DNA from: Spraguea lophii | Lineage: Eukaryota > Microsporidia > Spragueidae | Length of the DNA: 64,000 bases | Direction: 5' to 3' | Assembly (NCBI GenBank): GCA_001887945.1 | Contig: LDOQ01000129.1 | Coordinates: forward strand, 1-64,000 | In this document: in pieces, positions 51,640-62,949 of the stretch | Layout: the number at the start of each line of letters is the position of its first letter | Position numbering within the stretch: the first letter of the stretch is position 1 | Notes under the pieces: generated by a model | Seen by the model: only the letters and a program-made list of their open reading frames with translations | The model's database searches: none | What the model was told of the DNA's origin: nothing | Translations under genes and position numbers: made by a program

Positions 51640-52300
51640 CTAATTTCATCCAAAAGGTTATGCCCCAAATGTAAAAAGATTATAGCAATTGAACGTGGTG
51701 GCGGACAAAACTATTTAGATGGAGATGTGCTATTCTGAATGCAAGAGAAAAACCATATTAATAAGAAAAAAACACTTTTTTGATGGTTTTAAATTCATTT
51801 ACGAAATACTTCAAGTGTTATTAGAAATATGGAAAAAATTCACACATAAATGTATTATAAAAGAAATGAAATTAAGTTATAGAGTAATAAATTCCATAAT
51901 AAATAAATTAAAACGTGTGGCCATCAAAAATAAAATAAAATAGATGAATATGATGACATAGTATAAATCGATAAGATAGCAGTCTCAAAAATTAAATATA
52001 ATACTGGAATATCTCTAAAATAATTTTAGATATTGGTGGCATTTCTAGGAACACGAAAGAAGTGTTTTACCATGTTGAAAATAAAAGAACCCCAGAAGTC
52101 ATTGAAAAAATAATCAAAAACAACGTTAATGTAAGAACAAAAATAATAATAAATGATTATAAAGCCTATTCAAGATTATCTAACTTGGGTTATGCACATG
52201 AAACGATTAAACACCAGAGAACTTTGTACACCCACAAAACAAAGAAATACACAACCAAACCATGGAAATTACGTGGTGTATTTAAAAAAATATCTTAAAA
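51640..52300 (+). pseudogene. Degenerate IS1595/ISXO2 transposase
   Basis: Plus-strand pieces: 'LISSKRLCPKCKKIIAIERGG' (zinc-ribbon C-x2-C) near 51650; 'DGFKFIYEILQVLLEIW', 'KEMKLSYRVINSIINKL' (helix-turn-helix) near 51780-51915; then, from about 52062, 'FYHVENKRTPEVIEKIIKNN', 'TKIIINDYKAYSRLSNLGY' (degenerate T-D-x-x-K-G-Y) and 'HETIKH'. The first catalytic region is scrambled. Confidence 0.7.
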
Positions 52301-52954
52301 AATAACATATACATAATATAAATGGATTAATAACTCAAATTTTAATCATTTTTAATGAAGATCAAAAAATTTTCTTTTTCGTGAGTTCTTAAACGATTTA
52401 AGATGTATTAAATGATTATTTTATTTGTTTTATCCTTTTCATTTCTCTTTAACCTCTTCTTTATAGGATCCTTATTTGCACATCTTATCCTTTTTTTGAT
52501 ATATAAGTTTTTAAAAGAACTTTAAAATGTCTTTTTATTTTAAATATTACCTTTTTTTGATTCAATGATTACACAAATGAAGGATATACTGATAATGGAG
52601 GTGATATTTATCAAGCAAAGTATATAGGGATGAATGAATCTCCGTATCGTTTATAAGGATAACCAACCTTGGTTAAAATTACATTTATAAACTTTTAAAA
52701 TTTATTGATAAAACCTTTCCATGACTTTCGACGATTACAATTGTAAAAAGATAAGAAATCAAAGAATAAAAAGGTCGTGATTGTTATTATTCGAGACATC
52801 TTTTCTGAGGATAGCGTTTCAACTTAAAGCAGTATCCGGGAAGAATAAATAGTGATGATGGGGTATGCATCACAGTCTATTATAGATAGAACAGATGAAT
52901 AAATTAAGGTCCCTTAAAAATTAATGTATATAAAAAAGTAAAAAGGAGAATTTA
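52301..52954. other. AT-rich DNA, probable transposon debris
   Basis: No reliable coding or repeat match. A short 'GYTDNGGDIYQAKYIGMNE' stretch near 52585 is unassigned. Confidence 0.35.
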
Positions 52955-53040
52955 TTTATATTAAATATTATTTTTTTCAATTTCAATAATCTCTATATAT
53001 CAATATTTTTAAAAAAACCACTATTTTTTGAATGGTCCCT
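52955..53040 (-). repeat. Long inverted repeat, right arm
   Basis: Reverse complement of the arm at 48601-48685. The outer end (53040) reads AGGGACCATTC on the minus strand. No target-site duplication is visible outside the pair. Confidence 0.7.
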
Positions 53041-53529
53041 GGTGTAAAAATCAATTATTAAAAAAATATCATTCTATAAAATATAAATTTCTTTAAACAA
53101 ACCATCATGACAAATTTAGTAAAAATAAAAACAGAAGAAAAATAATATAATGATTCCGTTATATATTTAAGAACAGAAACATATCCGATTAATTTAATAA
53201 AAAAACGAAATTTAAATTAAAAGCAGATAAAATTTTATTATTGAATTAAAAATTTTTTATAAAAACAAATAATCATCCTCTGGAATATATCCAGAATATA
53301 CTGTTGGATTAAAGAAGAGTACATTGAAAAAACACATAAAAGTTGCCATAAAAGTATAAATTCAACTTTTAATGAAATAAAAAATAATTTTTATAATATA
53401 TAAATAGCTGATGTAAAGGCTGTCTTGGATAATTGTTCATTTGTGATGCACGTGATACACATATTGATCAAGTATCCATACAAGCCATCATTGTTATACA
53501 AAAACTTGATAGAATTCAGTTAGATATAA

Positions 53530-54532
53530 CATATATGGGGAATAATAAATATTAACTCCCCCAAAAAACAATCTTAAATTATGAATATAACAATAAAAAA
53601 CGGAATAGATCTAGAAAATAAGATAAATTGCTCAAGCAAATTTCTTTCTTTTTTTTGCGGAATATGGGTGTTCTTAAAGAAAATCACAAATATTCGTTGT
53701 GTAAAAGGTATATGAAAACAATAAAAAATAAGTGTAGCGATGGTTTTATTTGAAGTTGTCATGGTAAAAATGTAATAAAATGACAATTTCCGTAAGAATT
53801 GGAAGTTTATTGAGTAGGATTAAATTACCGTTAATTTCCATAATTCGTGTAATATATGAATAGTCTCAAAAGAGAAGTTTAAAAGACATAATGAAAAAGT
53901 AGGAATATCCTTTAATAGTTTGAAATCGGTATTATCAGTTTTTGAACGTTATATAAAAACCAAAGTAAAAAATAGGAGGTCAAGATAATAGGTTGAAATA
54001 GATGAATCACTATTTCAAAAAGAAATTATAATGTTAGAAGACTTAATAAACAAATCTAGGTTATTAGAAATATTGATAGAATAATTAAAAAAATGTTTTT
54101 TGATGTAACAATTTCAAGAAATGCAAAATTCTTGAGACATACAATTAAGAAACATGTTAAAGAAGGTTCAATAATAGTAACAGATTGTTGGAAAGGATAC
54201 AAAGACCTTCAAAATTTAAATTATAGGCATCATAAAATAAACCATTCTAAAAACTTTTTAGAGTTAATGAACAGGGAAATAAACACCCAAATAATCGAAT
54301 CAAATTGGAGATGGTTAAAAGAATATATAAAAATAAGAAACCCAAAGTCTAAACGAGGCGTTTTGGAAGTGATTTCAGAATATTTTTTTTAAAAGGATCA
54401 TAATTTCGATTTTGTGCAAATTTTGCTCGAGCTAAAATGCTTAAAAGGTCTTAAAAATAATTAAAATCCTCTTTTTATTTGAATTTAAGGCTGTTTTTTG
54501 GGGTCGTTAATATTCATTAATGCCCATATATG
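53530..54532 (+). mobile_element. Merlin/IS1595-type DNA transposon A with 8-bp target duplication
   Basis: Element 53538-54524 (987 bp). The left end GGGAATAATAAATATTAAC and the right end (complement) GGCATTAATGAATATTAAC, each continuing to CCCCAAAAAACA, give about 28 of 33 matching bases. It is flanked by an exact 8-bp duplication CATATATG (53530-53537 and 54525-54532). The duplication length is that expected for Merlin/IS1595-type elements. The single internal gene is a broken transposase. Confidence 0.85.
53590..54392 (+). pseudogene. Transposase of element A, frameshifted
   Basis: The last 99 codons (54093-54392) are open: 'MFFDVTISRNAKFLRHTIKKH', 'IIVTDCWKGYKDL' (second catalytic Asp), 'HHKINHSKNF', 'INTQIIESNWRWLKEYI' (final Glu in I-E-S-x-W) and 'ISEYFF' at the end. 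Upstream, 'VEIDES' (first Asp) at about 53994-54011 and the zinc/HTH half lie in other frames with stops. The intact family length is about 270-290 residues. Confidence 0.8.
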
Positions 54533-55424
54533 TTAGATTATAAATCTGATAATAATAACTTTGACATTTTTAACTTTGGGTATCCCGAAAAAACAATATT
54601 AAAAAAAGAACCCGTGACTATGTATAGACGTCAATTGAACTCAGTAATTTACTCACCGTGCAAAATTGTTGAATATCTACAGAACCTTGGTGTATTAAAA
54701 AAATCATTTAATTATAAAAAATGCAAAAAAAGAATGAATTTAGTGGCCGTCAAGAAGAATGACGGATATATTTGGAAGTGTATGATGAATAAATGCAAAA
54801 AACCAACCATTTCAATAAGAAAAGGTTCTGTTTTTTATAAAGTTAAAATAGAATTATCAAAAATTTTAGAAGTAATATACGAATGGATACAGAAAAGAAG
54901 CTTAAAAGAAATTAAAAAAGAAATAAATATAAGTTATAAAGGAATCAATACAATAATAAATTGTTTCAATTCAAAAAAACACGAATATTAATAACAACAA
55001 AATTGGAGGATATAATAAGTGGGTTGAAATAGACGAGAGCGCAGTATCTAGAAGAAAATATAATATCGGTAGACTAGTTAAGACGATATGGGTTGTTGGA
55101 GGAATAGAAAGAGGTTCTAATAATATGTTTTTTAGAGTTACCAAATCAAGAAATTCAGATTTCTTAAGAAGTACAATTAAAAAACATATCAAGTCCAAAT
55201 CAATCGTTGTCACTGATTGTTGGAAAGAATACGGAAATCTTGAATCACTCGACTTACAGCATTTTAAAATTAATCATTCGAAAAAATTTGTAGACCCTAC
55301 AAATAAACAAATACATACACAAACAATAGAATCTGTATGGAGATATCTAAAAGAATACATTAAAATTCGCAAACCAAAAAGCAAAAAATCTTTGATAAAA
55401 ATTATTGATCATTATTTTTTTTAA
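54530..55424 (+). pseudogene. Transposase of element B, one frameshift
   Basis: Two long open pieces. The first (in-element part about 54610-54991) has a zinc-ribbon/HTH half: 'KKCKKRMNLVAVKKNDGYIWKC', 'CKKPTISIRKGSVFY', 'EVIYEWIQKRSLKEIKKEINISYKG'. The second, from about 55015 to 55424, has 'KWVEIDESAVSRRKYNIGRL' (first Asp), 'IVVTDCWKEYGNLESL' (second Asp), 'KINHSKKFVDPTNK' and 'IHTQTIESVWRYLKEYI' (final Glu). Only a frameshift and stop near 54990-55015 separate them. The 5' ~15 codons of the first open frame lie outside the inverted repeat, so the true start is inside. Confidence 0.85.
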
Positions 55425-55562
55425 AAAAAATAATTTTAACTTTGAACAAGTCTTGCACGGTGTAGCCATAAAACAACATTAAATTAACTTATTTGGTACA
55501 TTTATTTTCGTTTTTTAACATTGTTTTTTCGGGATACCCAAAGTCAATAATCCCATAACTTT
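54555..55562 (+). mobile_element. Merlin/IS1595-type DNA transposon B with 8-bp target duplication
   Basis: Element 54563-55554 (992 bp) with 35-bp terminal inverted repeats. The inner 25 bp (54573-54597 versus 55520-55544) are identical and contain TTTGGGTATCCCGAAAAAAC. The outer 10 differ at four positions. An exact 8-bp duplication ATAACTTT flanks it (54555-54562 and 55555-55562). It lies 22 bases from element A's duplication. It is the youngest-looking element in the window. Confidence 0.9.
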
Positions 55563-56165
55563 AAATATATTTTAATTATGATTGATTGTACAACATAATT
55601 TGCATTGTGTCTCCATGCATTAATAAAACTGCAGAAGAAGTGTATATCCATTTAGAAAATCTTTTTTTAAAGTGTATTATCCATAGAGAAATACACACTG
55701 ATAATGACAGAGAATTTAATAATAGATTAATAAATTCGATATGTAATAAATATAATATAAGACATATATTTGGACGCCCATATCACCCATAGTCACAGGG
55801 TCAATCAAATTGAAAGATTTAATTTTACAATTAAAGAAATTTAATATCTGTAATGTTATACAGAAATACAAGACAATGGGGGAATATTATTGACGAGGTA
55901 ACATATCAATATAATATAAAAAAACATAGAGCTGTGAATGGAACACCAGCAAGTTATTTCTAAATACAGCTGGTTTTAATAATAGTAGTAATGTTTATGA
56001 TAGAAATGACCATAATTCCCAAATATTATGAATGAGAAGGAAATACTTGCATAAGAAAATATAGAATGAGATATTTTAATGAAATAGTAACATAAATAGA
56101 ATAACAATTAGAAGGGTGGGTAATAATATTCCTAATAATGTTAACAATAATGATTAAAGAATATT
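55563..56165 (+). pseudogene. Degenerate Ty3/KRBA2-type integrase relic
   Basis: Frame 55586-55792 reads 'HTDNDREFNNRLINSICNKY' (catalytic Asp in T-D-N) and 'IRHIFGRPYHP'. A stop replaces Gln in H-P-Q-S-Q-G-Q and the sequence continues 'SQGQSN'. After frameshifts come 'NTRQWGNIIDEVTYQYNIKKH' and 'NGTPASYF'. It is the same lineage as the relics at 7.9-8.8 and 60.4-61.1 kb. Its left side was interrupted by element B. Confidence 0.7.
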
Positions 56166-56229
56166 TAATAAAAGTTGTTTGAAGACATCTTTTTTTTAAA
56201 TTTATTTAAAACATAAGCCGTATTTACAA

Positions 56230-57030
56230 ATCAAAACTGGACGAATACCTAATTTATCGTATAAAAATTTTAATTTCTGCTCCAATTTAGGAGTAATTTA
56301 TAAAATAGAAAATGTAAAAATACAAAAAAAGGATGTATTTAAAGAATAAAAAGGTATCAGCTGGATTAATCTGGGTTTGTAAAACCAAAAGATGTAATAA
56401 AGCATCTATTTCAATACGAGATAATTCTATATTTTCAGGTATACGGACATCACTAAAAAATATAATTTTAATAATATATGAATGGTTTCGTGAAACACGA
56501 ATAAAAGACATTAAACATAAAATAGGAGTCGACTACAAACTAATTAACAAAGTTATGGGTCTTATAAAACTTGTTATTAATAAAACTGAATATGAAAAAT
56601 AGGTGGGTATAAAGACATAGTGGAAGTTGATGAAAGTTGCTTCAGTAAAAGAAAATATAACGCCGGACTATGTTTTAAACAATTATGTGCATTACTGGAA
56701 TATCGCGAACTTCCAAACGATGTTTTTTTGAAATAGTACATACAAGAAACCATGAAACCATCGAAAATATGGTTTTAAAAAATATAAATAAAGACTCTAC
56801 GATAATGACAGATGATTAGAGAGGCTACTTTAATCTCAAAAATATATGATTTAAACATTTTGGATAAAGCATAAAATAAATTTAGCGTTCCCATAAAATA
56901 AAGAGATACACATTCAGAACACTGAAAATATGTGGTGTAAGCTGAAAAATATATTAAAACACGAGGAACTAATATTAAAAAAACCTTTCCAGGCATATTC
57001 GGATTTTAAACGAATTATAAAATAAATAAA
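56230..57030 (+). pseudogene. Degenerate IS1595/ISXO2 transposase
   Basis: The open piece 56333-56602 contains 'SAGLIWVCKTKRCNKASISI' (zinc-ribbon C-x5-C), 'IFSGIRTSLKNIILIIYEWF' and 'IKHKIGVDYKLINKVMGLIK' (HTH). A stop follows and the catalytic half continues in broken frames ('WKLMKVASVKENITPD', 'HIQNTENMWCKLKNIL') to about 57000. Confidence 0.7.
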
Positions 57031-57109
57031 GGCGTTTTCGGGATTTTAAAGCATGTGAAAAAATAACCCTTATGAATGAAATGATTGTTACAACATGAGC
57101 CTAATTACT

Positions 57110-57890
57110 TAGTAAATGTGCTGATAGTTTTACATTTGTTAATTGGCTGATGAACATAGGTATATTAAAAAATCAGGTTAGATGTTCAAAAGCAAAAAAC
57201 TTATGGTTTTGATAACTAAAAACTGTTCAGATGGATATATTTGGAGATATTATAGATAACTGCAGAAATAAATCGAGTTCGACTAGAAAAAATTCGTTAT
57301 TTGAAAAAAATAAAATACTTCTTACAATAATCATAAAAATAATATACGAAATTTGTACCTTTTCATCGTATAAGAATATAATAAACGAATATAATATTGA
57401 TTATTCATCAATTATAAAACAGTTATTAAAATTTTAGTCAATACTTTTGATAATAAATATAATAAGAAAATATGAGGTGATGGGATTTGGGTAGAAATAG
57501 ATGAATCATGTATTTCTAAAAGAAAGTACAGCAAAGATGTGTTCTTAAAAACCTTATGGCTTATAAGGGGTATAGATAGAGAAAGTTCAGAAACGTTTTT
57601 CGAGGTTGGTCGAATAAGAAATTCAACAACACTTAATAAAATTATAGAAAAACATGTAAACGAAGGCAGCAAAGTAGTAACAGATAATTGGAAAGGCTAC
57701 GATAATATTAATAAAAACAAATATGTGCATTTTATGGCAAATCCGAAAAAAATATTCCGTGGATCGGGAAAATAGTGATATTAACACACAAAAGATTGAA
57801 TCACATGGTCTTGGTTCAAAAAATACTTAAAAAAACAACATTGAAAATCAGAAAGCCGATAACAGAGCATATTAAAAGATAAAATAATAA
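57110..57890 (+). pseudogene. Degenerate IS1595/ISXO2 transposase
   Basis: The first half is at 57231-57437 ('FGDIIDNCRNKSSSTRKNSLF', 'IIIKIIYEICTFSSYKNIINE'). The second, about 57480-57775, reads 'GIWVEIDESCISKRKYSKD' (first Asp), 'LWLIRGIDRESSETFFEVGR' and 'SKVVTDNWKGYDNINKNKYV' (second Asp). The reading frame then breaks just before the 'QKIES' final Glu block near 57795. Confidence 0.75.
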
Positions 57891-57999
57891 ATTTTCAATA
57901 GACTTTTATACATCCCTTCTAATTTGTCATACTTTCTTCATATGCCTTAAAACTCAACACTGCGAAACAAATAACGAGGGCGTGGAAATGTCGATAAAA

Positions 58000-58870
58000 G
58001 GGGTACCGGGATGGGAACAAAAAAAATATATTATTAAAAACAGAATGTTTTAAAACATCTGGTCCAGAATACATTATCTTTTAGTACTTTTTTACGAGAA
58101 GAAGGTATAATTGTAAAAAATAAAAATGTTATAAATGTAGAAATATATTAAATACTTATGTTGGCGAAACGTTTGAATCGTCATATTTTTATTATAGAAA
58201 AGTTTATATATTAAAAAACGATATCCATTTAAAATAAATTCTTTTTTATGATTTACGTATACCTATGAGCAAAATCCTAAAAATAATTTATGAACTTCCT
58301 GAAAAAATAAAATTAAAAAACAATTAAAGAAACAGGTTTAAATAAGAAGATGTTAAAAAAATAAGAAGTATATATTGGTAGGGATTATATAATCTCCTCA
58401 AAATACGAATTGGTGATAGGCAACATAGAATTGAAATAGATGAATCTTTCGTTGCTAAGAAAAATACAATAGGGGTAGAATAACAAAACCGATTTGAGTT
58501 ATAGTAGCGTATGTAGAAAAAATAATGATGTATTCTTTGCAATAACAACAAAAAGGAGTTCAGATAGATTCTAAAAAATTATATATGAATGTAAGATCAA
58601 AGACGACCATAATTACAGATTGTTGGAAAGGATATGTTTTTAAAAGATTCAACACATAAACACTTAATTATTAATCACAAAAGATTCTTTGTTGATCCAA
58701 AAATCCTGAAATAAATACTCAAAAAATTGAAAACAAATGGAAACACTTAAAAGATTATTTAAAATCAAAAGGGACTAACAAATATAAAAATATGCGGAAT
58801 TTTATTAATAATTTTTATACTTCAGAAAACAAACAGAGGGGTTTTCGGAATTATTAATCTTATTTAAACT
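58000..58870 (+). pseudogene. Degenerate IS1595/ISXO2 transposase
   Basis: Pieces in order: helical first half near 58260-58370; 'RIEIDESFVAKKNTIGVE' near 58428; 'NNDVFFAITTKRSSDRF' near 58520; 'DCWKGYVFKRFNT' near 58615; and 'NTQKIENKWKHLKRLFKIK' near 58710. Frames shift at each. A GGGGTACCGGGA stretch near 58000 may be its left terminal repeat. Confidence 0.65.
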
Positions 58871-59114
58871 AAATTCAAGTTTTTTTACTTACCAATCTCT
58901 TCTTTTAATAATACACTTTTGTGCCCATCTTAATAGTTCTTTTACTGAAATATCAGTAATAAATGAAAATTATAGACAAAACTACAATATGAGTATAATA
59001 AGAAATTTAGAGTCCAATTATAAAACAACGCGAACTATTAGAGAGAAAGAAGCTGTTAGTCTGCAGCAATCAAAATAATTATAACTACGGCCACTTATCT
59101 TAAGTTTACGATAT

Positions 59115-59300
59115 TTATAAGACATTATATATTAAACGACAGGATATTACGCTCCAGTAATCCTGATATTCAAAGTGACCATGGAACAAATTAAAAAACC
59201 GTAGTAAAATTTATATATCTCCAAGAACTAAAGGTCACAAACCATGGTAGGACGCAACTAGCCCGATCAAGATTTATTAATAGATTCCTTAGAAAAGCAG
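59115..59300 (+). repeat. SINE-like repeat, 3' fragment
   Basis: The tail region matches: 'gaactaaaggtcacaaaccatggtagg', 'gcaactagcccgatcaagatttattaatag', equal to the complement of the tail of the 46.7-kb copy. Confidence 0.6.
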
Positions 59301-60399
59301 ATTTATCAGATTGGAAGTTGAATTAAAGAATAAGAAAATATAATTAATAATGTTATAATAACAAAAACGTATCTTAAATAAATTTTCTTATGTTTTAAAA
59401 AAATAAACAACGAGTTTAATGTTGTTAAAAAAGATTTCGACATAAACATAAAAACACAGAAAAAATTTTTAGGAACCGTACACGAAAAAAACCCTTATTC
59501 CATAAAAGAAATAATTAATATAGGTTGATATTAAAAAACGATAAATATAAAATAACCATCTTAAATCTATCATAATATTTTGAACATATAATATGTAGTA
59601 AACATGTAATATCAATAACTTTAAAAAACATATTTCTTACTATAATTCCATGGATCAATTAGTCTAATTAACCAATCATAAGAAATTGAGGGTAAAATAA
59701 AAAAAAATTAAAAAATTAAAAAATAAAAAATATTATTTTTTTCGAAATATCTAAATAAAGCGGATAAAATGGATATATAAATAATATGTAAAACCAATCA
59801 ATAAACAGTATTCTGTTGTGTGTTTTTAAACATTTTATTAGTAACTATTATATATAATATCGATTCTTCATTGTAAAACAGGTTGTGGTATTCACTCTTT
59901 TTTATACCCATTCTCAAATAGCTGGTCTTTATGTTACTTTTCGTAGCTTATAATGTTATATTCAAGACCGACCAGTATATTATACGTAAAGAAGTCTTAT
60001 TTATTATAATTTACTAATTTTTATAAAAAAAGAAAAAGATTGAACAATATCATAAGAAAGAAATATTACCTTTTATAAAAAAGACAATAAAAGTTGTATT
60101 TTATGTAAATATTAAAATCGCCCTTCTTTCCCCTCCATCTTAGTACAAATATTGAATAGATTCTTAATCCCATGTGTTTTGAATGCATTATCATCGAATT
60201 AATTATTTTAGAAAAACTTACAAAACTTAAGAATCTTTTGAATAAAAAAGATGTAATTGCCCGTGACAATTATTATTATCTCGATTAAATTTATTTAATT
60301 TAAGTACTAAAATATTCGATCTATTTATTGTATTTCTACTAATATCAGTTGTTTTTTATAATATTGTCTTCTATGTCCCATCTATTTTTCAGAAATTCA
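59301..60399. other. AT-rich DNA, nothing reliable
   Basis: No gene is supported. Short open frames here look random. Fragments resembling transposase near 59480-59530 ('VHEKNPYSIKEIINIG') are too short to call. Confidence 0.35.
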
Positions 60400-61130
60400 A
60401 TATTTTGAGATCAAGTAAAAGATCAATGTTATCACGGAACATGTTTTCATTTGAATTAGATCTAGATGTACTTAAGAATAATTCTGCTGGGATTTATCAG
60501 TTCTTTTGTGTTTTTTTAATATTATACCTATACGTCGTTCTATTAAGCATATCTAACCATTTCATTGTTCTATTTGTATATATTGCGAAAAAACATATTT
60601 TCAAGGTTTTATTAAATTTTCCAATTTGACCCTGTGTTTGCGGATGCTTATGAGTACAAAACATTTATCTAATATTAAATTTTTGACATACGAACACAAC
60701 CTTTTGCTTTTAAATTCAGGAACTTTATCATTAAGCTCTTTAGGTATAATGATTGTAAAAATCGCGTTTTTAAATGTGAACATATTTCGTTTACATTTTT
60801 ATTTAAATAAGAAAATGATTCTGTCAACTTTTGTGATATAATCCATTACACTTAAAATATATTTAAAATTATTATTATTAGCAATGCAATCTAACATATA
60901 AATTATAATAATCTGTGACCTAACCTGCTTTTTTTCTATTAAACATCACTCGTATTGAATAAGCACACAATCTTTAATAACATCTTCATTCTTCCTCTAT
61001 TTTATATTATAATATTTATTACTAATTTATTGTATATTGAATTTACATCTATATGCAAATATCTATAAAGATATTCATTATATTGCTTTTTAAATTTAGG
61101 AAATAAGGAACATATTCGAACCTTTTTTTC
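60400..61130 (-). pseudogene. Degenerate Ty3/KRBA2-type integrase relic
   Basis: The minus strand reads 'NNFKYILSVMDYITKV' (first catalytic Asp block) near 60880-60830; a broken middle ('KVPEFKSKRLCSYVKNLI'); 'HKHPQTQGQIGKFNKTLK' (the H-P-Q-T-Q-G-Q-x-x-x-F-N block) near 60650-60600; and 'MKWLDMLNRTTYRYNIKK' near 60570-60510. Frameshifts throughout. Confidence 0.7.
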
Positions 61131-61469
61131 TTGGTTCTCTTACCAAAAATCTTATTGTTTAATATTTCAATTCTATTTAATTTCTTTAAATGTTAATTTC
61201 TTAAGCTGTTGGTTAAAATATCAAATGAAATTTTATTGATTTTTAAACCCCTAGAAATTGATATTATTCTTCTCATTCTGCATTTATATTATTTTTCAAT
61301 GATAAATAATTCCCATAAAAAATCATTCATAAATACCAAACCATTATTATCAATGCTTATTTTCTTACCTCTTTTTTCATTTTTTAATATAATTATTTAA
61401 TACTATAAAAAAGTTGATTCCATACCGCGTCACTCAAAAAACGACAAGAATAGTTATTTTCTGATAAAA
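61131..61469. other. AT-rich DNA
   Basis: Nothing recognised. Confidence 0.35.
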
Positions 61470-61862
61470 TTTAATTTATAGAAACGAGTTCCCTAGAATA
61501 TGAAATAACAAACAAATACTATAATAGTTAATAACGATTATACACTATTTATTTTTTTCTATACATTGTAAAATGTAATGCAACTTGATTTTATGAAAAC
61601 TTAATTCTATAGAACATCATTGGCCAAATAACAAATCAATACAAAAATTATAACTACACCAATCAAACGCCATTTTAATCTACCAGTGTAACGTAATACA
61701 GATTATAACCAATGTTATGTTATCGCATCCTCATCAACGCAAACACATTTTTTCTTCTCTCTTCCGCTTTTTTTAAAAAATCCTTCGGTGTATAGGTTTT
61801 GAACCCACCCACCGGGCATTTAATTAACATTCTACAATTACTCAGCAAATGGGATTAAAATA
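61470..61862 (-). repeat. SINE-like repeat, internally decayed
   Basis: The tail at about 61470 ('atttatagaaacgagttccctag'), conserved middle at 61618-61720 ('ttggccaaataacaaatcaatac', 'gccattttaatctaccagtg') and head at about 61785-61860 ('gttttgaacccacccaccggg', 'aattactcagcaaatggg') are present. The segment between tail and middle is hard to align. Confidence 0.65.
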
Positions 61863-62079
61863 AACATTTTTTCAGTAAAAAGCACATATAGATATCATTA
61901 CAAAGTTTTCAAAAAAATTAACCTTAATGGGTTTTTTAATAATATATTTCTACCTATTTTCAATGATTTTGTAGATTTATAGATTCAGATTTTAAGGAAT
62001 AAAGGACTTTAAAATCATATACGGTTTGTAATTTATGCAACCAAAATATATTTAATGTTAAAAAAATAAAATTTATATA

Positions 62080-62850
62080 AAAATGCATGGAAATGCAAAA
62101 ATTCATCCTGTGTGAAAAAGACCATAAAATCAATAAGGTCTAGAAGTATTTTACAAAATTTTCATAGTTTGTTGAAATCTGTAATAATATTTATTTACTG
62201 TTTTTATAATGATTATACCGTAGAAAATCCCATGGATATGGCAAATATTAGTCAGGGACTGTAATATCTTTTTTTTGCAAAATTAAGAATAAGAATAAAA
62301 ACCTTCATAGATTCTGAAAGAACTCTTTAAGTGCATTGGATAACACTTCAAACAGATGAAAGTATGTTTTACCCCAAATCTAAATATCATAGGGGTAGAG
62401 CGACAGAAACAGGAAAAGGATATTTGATATTGTGGACATTAGCTATACGCCCGTGCGAAAGTTTTATGTATATAATTGAAGATAGGTCACAAGAAACTCT
62501 ATTGCTAATAATAAATGAGATATGTTTAGCGGGTCGTATTATTTGGCGTGATCAATGGTTTGGATATAAAAATATACAAGAAAAGATATTTATACAACAC
62601 AAAACTGTTAACCATAAAGAAATCTTGTTGTCCAAAAACTGGTGTCAGTACATAATCTATTGAACCGTATTGGAATAAACAAAAAAAAGGAATAAATATA
62701 AAAGTGGAATAAAAAAGAGTTATTGGAAGTATATATTAAAGAATGGATGTTTAGGGATAATATTATGAGGAAGGTTATTAATAAATTATTTGAAATATTT
62801 AGATATGAAAATAATGATAATTAAATTTTATTATTAACAATTTATCTGAT
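62080..62850 (+). pseudogene. Degenerate IS1595/ISXO2 transposase, second subtype
   Basis: The open piece 62331-62663 has 'LQTDESMFYPKSKYHRGR' (first Asp), 'YLILWTLAIRPCESFMYIIE', 'LAGRIIWRDQWFGYKNIQEK' (second Asp) and 'HKTVNHKEI'. The 'TDESMF-PKSKYHRGR' form differs from the V-E-I-D-E-S-x-x-S-K-R-K-Y type of the other copies, so it is a separate subfamily. The N-terminal half is in pieces before 62330. Confidence 0.72.
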
Positions 62851-62949
62851 CCTTTTTCTGGAGCAATATTTATACAAGATCCCAAAAATTAAATAAAATA
62901 ACAGGAACTCGGATACCTACAATTTATCTTTTTGAAAGAAATTAAATTT

